Made by a program: the position numbers and the translations under genes. Positions 1-16,029 of a stretch of DNA of 64,000 bases are shown here, piece after piece. The DNA comes from Cryptomeria japonica. Its lineage: Eukaryota > Streptophyta > Pinopsida > Cupressales > Cupressaceae. The stretch covers positions 245,885,218-245,949,217 of the forward strand of contig NC_081406.1 in NCBI RefSeq assembly GCF_030272615.1, read 5' to 3'. A model generated the notes under the pieces. The model did not search any database, was not told the DNA's origin, and saw only the letters and a program-made list of their open reading frames with translations. How positions within the stretch are numbered: the first letter of the stretch is position 1; each line of letters opens with the position of its first letter.

Positions 1-144
1 ATTGCTTATCCAGATTTGAGAGAAAATCCATACTCGCATCTCTTAGGAGGTGATAGGTCACTTTGTCATGGTTCATCTTTGTTTGCTTACTATTTGCTAA
101 CCATTCTTGTAATGATCTATTGAGTGTTTTCTGTTGTAGTTGCA
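1..144 (+). repeat. 3' end of the 5' LTR of element A (partial)
   Basis: The stretch aligns with 10360-10498, sharing blocks such as tactcgcatct and ttgca. Similarity fades just after ttgca, as expected at an LTR/internal junction. The next bases (ggtatcac) resemble the primer-binding site for initiator tRNA-Met, but the match is short and the leading T is missing. The boundary is inferred. Confidence 0.5.
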
Positions 145-1907
145 GGTATCACACTTCACAGAGCACAACAATAGATATTGATACTATACATACTTTTGCT
201 AAATCACTTGAAAAAGAGTCAGAAACTTCATCTTATGACTTTGATCACTCTGGCATAAGCTCTATTTATGATAATACCTAATCAATACCAAACTATGACA
301 ACTTTGTCATGAATGCTAAGACTCTGTCTGTTGACCCTATTACTATCAAACCATGATATGTAGTCCAATCCGAGGTAGAAGACGGTGCTAGTGGTAGGTT
401 TGTTGGGTTAGGTCCCCTAAATATTAACATACACTTCGATAATCATGTTGTAACTCTTCCTGGTCTTGGGACACTTATGCAAGGTAGTCTTCTAGAACTC
501 GACTTGTCGGTCCAAGGTTATGATGATAATACTCTGAATTCCCTTGAACCTGTTAAAAATTTATCCCTGGTACACCCTAAACTTATTGACTGTACCCTCC
601 AAGATCAACCTTTGAATATACCTACCTTTTTCAATGACTATACATTAGCCTGCTATCTTAATGCAGTTGAACCAATGGACTCTTCCACCAGTGAACAAAG
701 TGAGAACGCGACAACAACAAATGTCAAGTATCTTAGTCACAAAAATCAGAAAAAGAAAAATAAGAGTTCTAATGGTGAAAACCACATTATGGCGGTGTCA
801 GAATCAAAATTAGTAAAAATAAAGGATGTACCTAACAATGAAAACCTCTCTAAGGTGCCTGAAGGTGAGATACTTGACATTTTGCCCGATCACTTTAAAG
901 AGTGATCATTAGTGCTAATTGAACCTACACAACCAGTAAACATTGGAACAGAAGAAGCTCAGCACACCATACATGTAGCTCAATCCTTGTCAGTCGAAGA
1001 ACTAAAAGAATTTGTTGATTTCTTCATGGAATAGAAGATCAATTTTGCATGGACATATGTTGATATGCCGAGTCTAGATCCTGACCCCATAATGCATCAT
1101 CTCTCTATCACTCCTGGAGTTAAACCTGTTAAGAAAAAACTCCAAAAAATGCATCCTCATGTTGCATTACTTGTTAAGGCTGAACTAGAAAAATTACTAA
1201 AAGTTGGATTCATCAGAGCAATTGATTATGCCGAATGGATATCTAATATTGTACCTATTTTTAAACCTGACAACTCAATCCGTGTTTGCACTAATTTCAT
1301 AGATTTAAACAAAGCTTGTCTGAAAGATGATTTTCCACTACCCAACATAGGCATGATCGTGGATATGACTGTGGGCTATGAAATGTACTCTTTAATGGAG
1401 GGTTTTTCTGGATACAATCAAATCAAAATTGCACTTGAGGATCAAGAGAAAACAACATTCACATGTGCATTGGGAACCTTCTACTGGAATATAATGCCCT
1501 TTGGTTTAAATAATGCAGACGCTACTTATCAAAGAGCTATAACAATAATTTTTCATGATATGATGCACAAAAACATGGAGGATTATGTTGATGATACTCT
1601 AGTTAAATCTATGAAAAGATCAACACATCTATCAGAACTAGGTCCAATATTAGATAGGATGGAAAAATTTAAACTCAGATTAAATCCTAAGAAATGTGCA
1701 TTTGGGGTTACATCTAGTAAGCTCTTAGGATATATTATTTCAGCGGAAGGAATTGAAGTAGATCCAAAAAAATTTAAAGATATCATGGAAATGCCACCTC
1801 CAAAGAATATCAATCAAATGAGAAGTTTACAAGGGTGGCTCCAATCAATAAGACATTTTATTTCCCATTTAGTAGATAAGGCTCAACCATTCACAAAGGC
1901 ATTATGA
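145..1907 (+). pseudogene. Ty3 pol: RT linker and reverse transcriptase (element A)
   Basis: One reading frame runs through this stretch, interrupted only by stops (TAA at 279, TGA near 354, TGA at 903, TAG near 1032). From about 1065 it encodes a Ty3 reverse transcriptase: the substrate-entry region KKKLQKMHPHVALLVKAE, then the palm with DDFPLPNI, GFSGYNQI and the catalytic motif YVDD at about 1586-1597, then LNPKKCAFGV and LLGYIISAEGIEVDP. The RT core looks complete and the YVDD aspartates are kept. The part before 1065 matches the protease-RT linker of element C (LVHPKLID versus LVHPELID) but lacks the G-patch-like segment. It is non-functional because of the stops. Confidence 0.85.
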
Positions 1908-1988
1908 AAAGGAGTCAAATACAACTAGGATGAAGATTGTGAACAACATCTAAAGCAAATCAAGGAATATATTTCTAATCCACCCATA

Positions 1989-2438
1989 TTGATGCCACCA
2001 ATTCAAGGCAAGCCCTTGATTCTCTACATATCAGCTATAGATACATCACTGGGGGCACTTTTGTCACAACAAGATGAGAATAAAAAGGAAAGAGCTATAT
2101 ATTATATCAGTAGGACCTTGGTGTCCTATGAGATGAACTATACTATCATAGAAAAAGCTTGTTTGGCATTAGTCTTTGCATCACAGAAATTAAGACACTA
2201 CATGTTAGCACATTCTATCAAGCTGGTGGCTAAGATTGATCCACTCAAATACCTTCTCAGCAAAGCAACACTTACAGGAAGATTGGCTAAATGGGTCACG
2301 GTTATTACAGAATTTGATATTGATAATATAGAACACAAAGCTATCAAAGGACAGGTCATTGCAGATCAACTTAATGATGCTCCGATTGAAGACAATCAAC
2401 CTTTGCACATAGAATTTCTGGATGAAACTATCATGCAT
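1989..2438 (+). pseudogene. Ty3 RNase H (RT-linked) domain, element A
   Basis: This continues the RT frame after stops at about 1905 and 1926. It shows the usual RNase H of Ty3 pol: LYISAIDTSLGALLSQQD carries the first acidic residue, YYISRTLVSYEMNYT the E-containing helix, and KIDPLKYLLSKATLTGRLAKW the conserved C-terminal region. In the family it degrades the RNA strand of the RNA:DNA hybrid during reverse transcription. The product ends in a short linker (APIEDNQPL) that leads into a second RNase H. Confidence 0.75.
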
Positions 2439-2450
2439 CTTACTCAGCGA

Positions 2451-2936
2451 TCATGGAAAATGTTCTTTGATGGGTCTTTCACTCATTATGGTTTTGGTGT
2501 TGGAACACTTTTTATCACTCCTCAAAGATATTCAATCCCAAAAGCTTACAATATTATCTTTCCTTGCACAAACAATATTGTAGAATATGAAGCTTTAGTA
2601 AATGGGATCAAGCTGGCTATCGAATGGAAGGTTGTTGAGTTACACATCTATGGAGACTCTCAGCTGATTATCAATCAAATTAATGATATATATCCGACTT
2701 GAGATGAGAAACTAATGCCCTACAAGAGAATGGTTGATGACGTCAAGAAATACTTTACCTTTGTATCATTTCAACAAATTCCCAGATCAACAAATAGAGC
2801 AACAGATGCTATGGCTACCTTGGCATCTATACCACAACTACAAGAATCTGAGTTCTACTTTGATTTCCTAGTGGAAGAATTACATTATCCTACTTATGGT
2901 TCTCCTGAGTCCGAGATGGTTTGTTCTATCATTTGA
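2451..2936 (+). pseudogene. Second, archaeal-type RNase H (aRNH), element A
   Basis: The frame shows W.MFFDGSFTHYGFGVG, then CTNNIVEYEALVNGIKLA and LHIYGDSQLIINQ, giving the D, E and D of an RNase H1/archaeal-type active site. It ends with STNRATDAMATLAS. A TGA at about 2700 interrupts it. Two consecutive RNase H domains after one RT define Tat-type Ty3 elements. Apart from the stop the catalytic residues look intact. Confidence 0.75.
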
Positions 2937-3087
2937 CATGATTCATCTCGCTATAGCCATATTTAATCTTACTTGCTTGACCAAATTATCCCTGCTAATC
3001 TTACCCGTAATGAGAAAAGAAACATTATTCGAAATGCTTTCACGGTATGTCATCATCGCTAACGATTTGTATATGTGAGGTTTGGAT

Positions 3088-4206
3088 AGTACTTTGCTTA
3101 GGTGTCTAGAAACTAAAGAGTCCCAACATGCATTATCTGAAGTCCATGAAGGTATTTGTGGATCTCATTCAAACGGTCTAACTTTAGCTCAAAAACTACT
3201 AAGGGTTGGCTGCTACTAGCCAAATATGGAGAAAGATGCTATAAAGTTTGCTAAAACTTATGAGAAGTGTCAGCTACATGGGACTCCCATACATGTTCCA
3301 GCAAGGGATCTCATACCTTTCATCACACATTGGCCTTTTCAATGATGGGAATTTGATCTCATTGGCCAAATATATCCTGCATCATCTAATGAACACAAGT
3401 TTATCATAACTGCCACTGATTACTTCACTAAGTGGGTAGAAGCGGTTCCTCTAATCAAAGCAACCAGTAAACATGTAGCTCTGTTCATCCTTAACTATAT
3501 TATCTACAGATATGGGATACCTTCTTCAATTGTGACTGACAATGGAGGGCAGTTCAAAAATAAAGATCTAGATGAGCTCTATGAAAATTTCAAAATCAAA
3601 CAACACTGGTCATCCATATACTACCCTCAAGGTAATGGAGAAGTTGAAGCATCTAACAAAAATCTATTGACTATCTTACGCAAAAAATTAAATAAATCTG
3701 GAAAGGATTGGCATCTGCAGCTCAATCCTGCACTATGGGCTTATAGGAACAAGTATCAGAACACCTATAGGGGCTACACCTTTTTCTGTGGTGTATGGGT
3801 CTGAAGCAGTCTTTCCTATTGAGGTGGAAATACCTTCTTTGAGAGTTTCCTTGCAAGGTCTTGTTACTAATGAAGACTACATATATCTAGATTAGAAGAA
3901 CTCGAGTTGTTGGATGGACGTCGGTAAGTGGCGTTTGATCATCTGAGAGCCTGCCAAAAGAGAATGTGTAGAGGTTATAAAAAGAAAGTTTGACAAAGAG
4001 AATTTTAGGTTGGTGACCTTGTTTTGAGAGAAAATCCAAAAAATCAACAGTTTCGAGACAACGAAGAGAAGTTTGAACCCAACTGGCTGGGTCCCTACAT
4101 CGTTACTGCAGTCTTTGGTTCTAGTTCCTATCAACTCTCAACATCGGAAGGAGAACAGCTCCGTGAACCAATCAACACCATCCACTTGAAGAAATTATTC
4201 ACTTAG
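3088..4206 (+). pseudogene. Ty3 integrase, element A
   Basis: The frame differs by +1 from the RT/RNase H frame, so a frameshift lies between 2936 and 3088. The order is: zinc-binding region (EVHEGICGSHSNG ... CQLHG, where one expected Cys reads as EK-C), core with FDLIG (first D), TDNGGQFKN (second D) and GNGEVEASNK (third residue E), then WAYRNKYQNT and the C-terminal region NWLGPYIVTAVFGSSSYQL. Stops occur near 3219, 3345 and around 3800-3900. The DDE triad is preserved but the gene is dead. A decayed C-terminal end at 4206 is followed by non-coding sequence. Confidence 0.8.
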
Positions 4207-5895
4207 TATTCTCTGCTCCAGCAACCTGTACATCATATATTGTCCTAAAAAAAATTTTAAAAAAATCCTAAAAATTAAAAAAAAACTCACAAAATAAAAA
4301 ATTGAAAAATCAAAGCAAGAAAGAATAGACCATCCATCAAACCAAATCAGCAATAGACAAACTCTCAAAGTCTGCAATCAAACTTATCCCATGTCTTGTT
4401 AATTAATTTATCAAACTCTATCAAACATCAACATGTCTTATACAAGAAAGGGTACACTCGAAACCAGACAGATCGGTCTTATATGGGGTACTTACTCTTT
4501 GAAACCAAACATTCCTATCAATGATCAAATCAAAACAATGACATAGATCAGCATGGCTACTGGATTTTATCTAGGTACGTCTTATCTCTTGTACTGAAGT
4601 GCTGCATTTTTGCTTTATCTTTTTAGTCACTTTTGTGACATCCTGGTTCTTTTGGAATCCTCATGGCTTGAAACCGATCAATGTTCTAGTCTTAGGGTAA
4701 TCGACTGATCGATTTACATGTCCTAAGAAGTATCAACCAAGTATCTTTCTGCCTATAGTGCTAGGTCATCCACTTTGAGTCATTCACTTGTCTCCAAACT
4801 ACTGTCGAGTTTTATCACTGAGTAAACAAGCAAAACAAGACTACTGAAAATAATCATTAAATTGTTTGAGATATGATTGAAATTTTCTTTGTGTGTTGTC
4901 TTTTACATTGGTTTTCGATTATTATTCCCTCCAAGTAACTTGAGGAAGTCTATCTTGACTAAGAGGAGCAAGGATTGGGGGAATAATACTTTTCTTTGTT
5001 TTCTGCTGGTAGGAACGATTCCAATGATCTGGAAACATCTAATCAACTGGGTGTCTGTGATAAGTGCCTTCACATCAAAGTGAAATCACCACACATACCT
5101 CGACTCTACTTATTTGTATGCTACAGGGAGGTTGGAGTCATTTATTTGTCTATTTTGAGGGAATTTCTTTAATTTACAATCTGAATGCATGCGTAATTTG
5201 TCCAAGGATATGAATGATAAAATGTTTATTGTGGACAAGATAATTAATATTGCATATGAAAGAAAGGAACTCTATTTTGCCTACTGTGTTTGTAAAATGC
5301 TCAGTGATGAAAATTAAGCATAACAAATCTAGTGACTAAGTTTAAGTTGCATTCATTCTAAATTTTATGCATTTTAAGTGATTTCGGCATGACAACAATG
5401 ATCTCTTTATCTTTTGAATGAGAGTCTGAAGCAATCATCACTTCTCAGCTAAGTGGTCTCTTTTTCATCATCATTTCTTCCATCGAGTACTTGTGTATTG
5501 AGATGTTAGCTGCATACATGAGCATCTTATATAGATCCACACATTTCATTATATACTTATTTTCATTCATATCATTGCATAAAAAAAAACTTAAACATTT
5601 TCATTACTAGTTACTCATTTTCATCATTTATTTGCATATGAAAATGACACATAAAAACCAACATCCATATTCACCTGCATTGCATACATGTAGAACAAAG
5701 CATATAGAACAACATCTCATAATCAATCAACACAAGTATGATGAAATCAAATCCAGAGCTCGTATATATCATCATAATCTCAATGTCTCAGAGTATAAAT
5801 GATATCAACTGTCAAATACAATGTCTCATCGAAGCAAGAATCATATAGGCTACAAAAAATGGGGTATATAACAAAATCTAGGAGATATAATAAAT
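4207..5895. other. Non-coding spacer between pol and antisense PMD gene (element A)
   Basis: This is AT-rich with homopolymer A runs just after pol. I see no long frame that resembles a known protein. By position it is the pol-to-cargo spacer of the Tat-type element, equivalent to 32742-34363 in element C. Confidence 0.6.
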
Positions 5896-8253
5896 CTAGC
5901 TCTCTGCCTCTCCCTCATTGTCAGGTGGGGGAGGTGGTGCTTGCTGACTGACATCCTGTCTGGGTACCCTAGCTCCCTCAGATTGAGCCATATACTGAGA
6001 ATACAGAACAGCCTGCTGCACTACTGGGACCGCTAAACTAAAAGCTATGATATAATAGGCTTCATGACTCGTCTGATGCAAAACCTCTTGTTGAAGAGCA
6101 TCACACTCTACTCTCACCTGGGCAAGTTGTCGATCACGCTTTGCTTTGACCTGTATAAGTTGTCGGTCTCTCTCTACAAGTTGCGTCTGCACCACAATCA
6201 ATTGTGACTACAAACCTGTTAACCTCAATCTCAAAGACTGTACTACATCTGGTACTCCCTACTCTCTCCCAACATCTCCCTCTCCGCCTCCCTTCTCATC
6301 TCTCCGCTACCTAACCTATCTAGGAGCCACTCTCTCCTCCTCACCTCCACACTCTGATGTCCTAGCACCGCCAGCATCAACCCCAATAGCTCCTAAGGAT
6401 CCACCCTCCCCTCTCTATCACTTTCTAACTCCAGCTGGAACCCTATTGCTACTAGCACCAGGATCACCTCCTGCCCGCCTAGGTACATCCGCTCCCTGTC
6501 CTTGTACCTGCCCTCATCCCTGTACCTGACCTAGTACCTGTGCTGGTGCCTCATCCTCAACCTCCTCTATAATAGGTGCATGCTCTCTGGGATCTGTAAA
6601 CTGAGGAAAAGGATGTCTCTGAAACCAATCTTTATACTGGGGCAATGCTCCCACGTCTACAACATCCTCTAAGTAATCCCATCTCTACGGCTGTAAACCC
6701 ACTAACTTCTGCATGCTCAGCAAATATGACAGTCTCGATGCCTATCCTCGTATCTCCTCCTCCCCATATCGGGCATAGGTTGTGAACTCCTAGGATATAC
6801 TCTGCGGTCTCCCATATTGTCTCATCATCCTAGATACTACAAATCACTCAATGATAGACACTAATTTGCCAATGAGAGGTTGAGTCATGAACATATCCTT
6901 CCTCTAAGCTCTCCAATCGTCCCACGACTCTAGACCCCTATACGGTCTCCATATTACAACAATCAATTCGTCCAACTAGCTCCTCCAATAGTCAGTCTTG
7001 CCCAGGTGGGGCTGAGCAACATAACTTGAATAGAAACATAACTTGAATAGCGACATACAATAGGCTGGTGCACCTCTCATAACTCATCTACTATTAGTCT
7101 GCGTACTGGGATGTGCTCCCATGACCATATCTGTAGAACTAAAACACCTATTGCCATGCTCTTCCCCTCCCAATACACAATCTTGTGCATCTCATGATAC
7201 ATATGAGCAAGTAAACATGATCCCCATGCTAATCTCATAGGATGAGTCAACAACCTCTCAAGCATTCTTGCCCAACCACATATAAATCCCCACAGTCCTC
7301 TACCAGGCATCACAAAATAACTGATCATACCTGCTAAAATGCATGCCAAAGGGTACTTCTCACCATATCTGCTCATCAAATCATCCCACGTGATAGCACA
7401 TTCAAGAATAGTCTCATCATGAAATATACGTCTCAATGCCAAAACACCTAGTCGGTGCATGGAATCATAATCAACCTTGTCTCTAGTGAATGGGGTCCTC
7501 AAAATCTTGTATATATCCTCTAGCGTGATAGTCATCTCTTCAACCGGTAGATGAAAGGTGTTATGCTCTGAATGAAAATGCTCAACTAAAGCAGTCAACA
7601 CCCCGTGTTTCACACAGATATCAGGTATCTGTAAAAGGTATCCAAATCCACACAAATCAATATGAGCTCTCTTTGCATTTGATAACTCATGAACAAGCCT
7701 CATCGTCGGCAGAAATGTACACCAAAACTAAATATGCGGCAACCGAATCTGCAAAATCAAACATATAAATGGTTAGCACGTGATCCAAATTGGGCTAAAA
7801 ATATGTTAAACATGATCACGGATCCAAATATACTAAAATAAAAAATAAAAAATTGTTGTTTACATTCTCAAAAATGCTTGTTGTTTTTTATACGAGTTTC
7901 CACAGACAAGCAAAAACTTACATCCCTCACGAGTAAGCATTCCCGTACGATAAAAGATATCTTGTCACACGATAAAATGGACTATCAAGAACACTCTTGT
8001 ATGATTCATGAGAGGACACTAGACAACAAAAGAGAAGAAGGATAGATTGTCGTACGAGAAACAATGTTCAACTGCACGACAAAACGATTAAAATGACTTC
8101 AAATGAAATAAAAAATGCAAAAATTCAACTAAAATTCAAAAAAATAAGAAATGCACGGGCTAAAGATTGATCACTTACCGTTGGGTCATAGTTCTGTGGT
8201 TGATTATGACGTCTCTAGCTCTCGAATTGATGCTCTTGGATCGGAATGGCCAT
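5896..8253 (-). pseudogene. Antisense plant-mobile-domain (PMD) cargo gene of element A
   Basis: This lies on the strand opposite to pol. The best-preserved part, 7703-7077, resembles the plant mobile domain (aminotransferase-like PMD): MRLVHELSNAKRAHIDLCGF, HNTFHLPVEEMTITLEDIY, and GSCLLAHMYHEMH with SWEHIPVRR. Upstream I see a first exon of 75 bp (8253-8179, ATG at 8253) ending ACG|GTAAGT, an intron (8178-7749, ~430 bp) ending TTTTGCAG, and exon 2 entering the PMD frame at phase 0. Stops sit in exon 1 and early exon 2. Beyond 7077 the frame decays through PQYKDWFQRHPFPQF (about 6660-6600) and shifts. A coiled-coil segment (QLVERDRQLIQVKAKRDRQL) and a PPPPP tail end at 5896. PMD proteins occur both as host genes (MAIN/MAIL type) and inside plant transposons. 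The function here is unknown. Confidence 0.7.
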
Positions 8254-9273
8254 TTTTCTTCGCAAAGGGTTTTTCAAATTTCAAACTTTGAGAGGTAACA
8301 ATGAATTGAAAATGACACATTGAACCCCTTATATAGCCCAAACCCTAATTTTCAACTTGCTCCAATGGACATAAAACTTGTACCCTAAGGTAAATCGACT
8401 ATCCTGAGTCCATTTTCGGGATCGAAATCAAAATCTGACGTCAATTCTCTAGTTGAAATTTCATGACATTGACCACTTAGCACTTTCATCCTCAATTCAA
8501 TTTTTGAATCATTTTGCGCTCAATTCTAAATCTCAATTTAATTCTCAAATCAACTCTGATTTTAATTCTTCAACATCAATCTTCGTGCTCAAATAATTAT
8601 CATCGCTCAAAATTGCCTACACGTTATACCCTCGCTATCTTTCGATTTCGCTCCCGAGGGGGCATACTCATTATCATCATCAAAAGTTGAGAAAATTTTC
8701 AAATCTCCATCTAAAGTCGAGCAAAAATATTTTCAAACTAAGAAAATCAATTAAACCTTGTTATTAGGGGCATCTTAACTAAATCACGTCATATCAAGTT
8801 GAGATTCTTCGATGTCAAATAAAGCAATCTCTAGGGGCATATCAATCTTTGTCCTTATCTGAATCAATTTTCAAATCGATTTTCAGTTTCATCACATCAA
8901 ATCAAGCTGGACATTCTCTCTTGCTAGTCGATTCTTTTTCAATCAAGTTTGAAATCAGTTTTATCACTTTTCTCAGTCGATTCTTGTTCAATCAAGTTCG
9001 GAATTGGTTGCGTCTCTCACTCAATCTAGTTCAATCAAGTTCTAGATCGATGCTTGTTTCTTGATCAATCAAGTTCAAGAACGGTATCTCACTTTTTGTC
9101 AATCCCAGTTCAATCAGGTTCAGGATTGGTATCGCTTTAATCAATTTGTTCAGTTTCATCGCTTCCAAGCTGAACATCTCGCTCTTCATTAGTTTGTGAT
9201 CCTTCAAGTTCAGAATTGATTTCTATTTGACATCAACTATTCTTTGAACCAACGCGCTGCTCGCACATTATTT
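8254..9273. other. Spacer between antisense PMD gene and PPT (element A)
   Basis: The first ~120 bases would hold the promoter and leader of the antisense gene; ttatatagc at 8330-8338 reads GCTATATAA on the minus strand, a TATA-like site about 80 bases upstream of the minus-strand ATG. The rest is rich in degenerate phrases of the type caatcaagttc(a/g)gaat (8870-9210), a decayed short tandem repeat. No protein is supported. Confidence 0.45.
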
Positions 9274-9287
9274 CAAAGAGGGGCAAA
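9274..9287 (+). other. Polypurine tract of element A
   Basis: The sequence caaagaggggcaaa sits immediately before the TG that opens the 3' LTR. Element C carries a near-identical tract (aaaagaggggcaaaa) in the same place. It would prime plus-strand DNA synthesis. Confidence 0.75.
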
Positions 9288-10498
9288 TGAAATACCCTAA
9301 AAATGGTCATCTAAACCATGGGCCCCTAATCTCGACAACATCACCAAGGTCCTAACCAAAGGCAATTAAAATCAACCTTGAGCACCTAATTAATTAATTT
9401 CTCAATCATTGATGTTAAAAGGCAAATAAATCACTCAATATTAATTAAATATTTATTTAATTAACTAAATCATTCCAAGTAAATCATTTTGATCAATTAT
9501 CCTATTTATTTAATTAAATATCATTGCATATTTAATTAATAAATAAATTTGCCATTTAATCATAAAAAAGGAATTAATTTACAAAAAAAGAGAATTAATT
9601 TACAAAAAGAGATTTATCACAAAAAGAGGAATTAATCTATAAAAGAAAGAGTTAAATTGAAAACAAAAGAAAAGAATTAAATTGAGAAGAGAAATCAAAC
9701 TTAAGATATTTCTTTTTCTAAAATTGAGATAACTTGAAAAATTAAAAAAAAAAGCAATTAAATTGAATTAATCATTTCCTCTAAAATCTAAAATCAAAGC
9801 TTTTGAGAAAATAAGTTCAGTTGCATTAAAAAGCCTTTTTCTAAATAAATTTTTTGAGCAAATTAAAGAAAAGTGCATGGAATCACCTATTTTGATCTCA
9901 AGTGCATGGAATCAACTAAATTTAATCTCCAATGCAGACTCAAACTTATAATCTGAATGCATTCAATCAAGATATAATTGGAATCTATCTCAAGATTAAC
10001 TGAATCTGATCTCTCATTTATTTCAATTATCCTAAATTGTACTTTTTCTTGAATAATCTCAACCGCTCATTGCTAATCAATCTTGATTGTTGGTCTCTCT
10101 TTTGAGTCTCTATAAATTCAACCTTCATCTCTCATTCAAAACACCCTATAGATTTATTGTTATTATGTAGTTTTTGCTATGGAGTCATTGAAGATATTGT
10201 GCTTTGATATTATTGCATCTTAGTTTAGCTTTTTGCATATTTAGTTTAATTGTTATTTGTTGCATTCATCTAGCTTAATCTTGCATCCATTTAGCTTAAT
10301 CTTGTGCTCATATAGATTAAATCCTTTGTCTTGGTGTAGTCTAGTCACTGGTATTACTTAGACAATTCCGAGAGCAAGTCTATACTCGCATCTTTTAGAG
10401 GGCAATAGGTCGATTCGGTATGGTTTTTTTATTCATGATTATATTGTCTAACCATGCATGCAATGACTTAATTCAAGTGTTGTGTCTTACAACTTGCA
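9288..10498 (+). repeat. 3' LTR of element A (1211 bp)
   Basis: It starts tgaaatacc directly after the polypurine tract and ends ttgca, where similarity to window positions 1-144 stops. The length is close to the 1.28 kb LTRs of element C, but the sequences are not obviously alike. It is AT-rich with many aattaa blocks and a TATA box near its 3' third. Confidence 0.65.
10111..10117 (+). promoter_or_regulatory. TATA box in LTR of element A
   Basis: The motif ctcTATAAATtc is a good plant TATA box, located ~390 bases before the LTR end, as expected for the U3/R boundary. Confidence 0.5.
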
Positions 10499-11117
10499 GA
10501 TACTTATCCACTTTTCACACACACACACACACATACCTCTTCCTGAGCCATCTCATTAGAAGCCTACTTACCAAAAAAATCACACCCATTTATGGACTCT
10601 ATTTTTTTTTTGATTTTGAGGACACAAATGAGGTATTTTATTTCCTCTTTGATGAAACTACTTCAATTGACTACATCATCATCACCTTTGGAACCCATTG
10701 TACATATGTTCATACTTGGTTTTAACTAATTATTTTCTTCAATTATGGTTGGGACTCCTAATCTTATCTTGACATCACTCAACATGAACATGGGGATTGA
10801 TGTATGATTTCTAAAAGACATATATGTTATGCTTCTTCCTTCTTTTTACTTCATGAATTAGGAAGACCTTCTACATGCACCTATGGATCTACTTTTCCTA
10901 AGGCTTGACGAATCATTGTTTTGAAAGAATGGATCTTAATTTTCCTTCACTATCATCCATCCATCTCTAACATAAGATGTGTCACATCTAGGGTGTTTCT
11001 CTTTTTTCCTTCTTTGAGTCAGATAGTGAGATATTTCTATCATTATACTTGGGTACTTAATATGGCCTCATTGCTAGAACCCATCTATGTTTCCTCATAA
11101 GTTGCACTTAAGAGGAG
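10499..11117. other. Non-coding stretch with short CA repeat
   Basis: A (CA)n run lies at about 10517-10532. No coding frame with recognisable similarity is present. The end, cacttaagaggag, looks like a polypurine tract ahead of a candidate LTR. Confidence 0.35.
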
Positions 11118-11533
11118 TGTTGTGAAACTATTATGTTTCACCTACTATAGTGTTTATTCTAAGTGTAATATTGTATCTAGTTATTAAGTTCCCTTAGCAT
11201 ATTTTGAAATCACTTAGGAAGCTAATAATGACATGTGTACACCTTGAATTCAAGCACTCAAGCATCACAACTACATTATCATTCCTTGATTAATGGTACT
11301 TAGGTGCAATCTATATCTAGTCAAGGCTACCTCTATCTTAATTAAACCAAGTTAACTCATCTCTTGATTAAGTTTGATCGAGAATAAACTCATGACCTCT
11401 TATACATACCACTTTCTTGATTCATCCATCCAATAGGCCTATATAATTGTAGTTTATTATTTGTAATTTATTTCATCACATTGAATAAAAAATATTTTTA
11501 TTCTATTTCCTAGTTACATGATTAGATCAAACA
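11118..11533 (+). repeat. Candidate Copia-type solo/3' LTR (416 bp)
   Basis: The stretch begins tgttgtgaaactatta right after the purine-rich aagaggag and ends gatcaaaca, with the TG...CA ends of an LTR. The 3' third (gaataaaaaatatttttattc) is typical of the polyadenylation region of small Copia LTRs. No second copy or target duplication was found, so the call rests on composition and ends only. Confidence 0.35.

Positions 11534-16029
<4,496 letters not shown>

Larger units (their letters stand above)
1..10498 (+). mobile_element. Ty3/gypsy element A, Tat-type, truncated at window edge
   Basis: This retrotransposon reads LTR end, pol, antisense PMD gene, polypurine tract and 3' LTR in that order. 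The first ~144 bases resemble 10360-10498, which I read as the ends of the 5' and 3' LTRs. Two RNase H-like regions follow the reverse transcriptase, the hallmark of the Tat/Ogre branch of Ty3 elements. Gag and protease are missing: only ~330 bases separate the LTR end from the RT linker. The pol frame is broken mainly by point stops from 145 to 2936, then by a frameshift before integrase. The 5' boundary lies outside the window, so no target-site duplication can be checked. Confidence 0.8.

Noticed and set aside
6146-6529. Pro/Ser-rich plus-strand frame of 127 codons
   Set aside because: Shadow of the antisense PMD gene's linker region; low-complexity and opposite to the recognisable protein.
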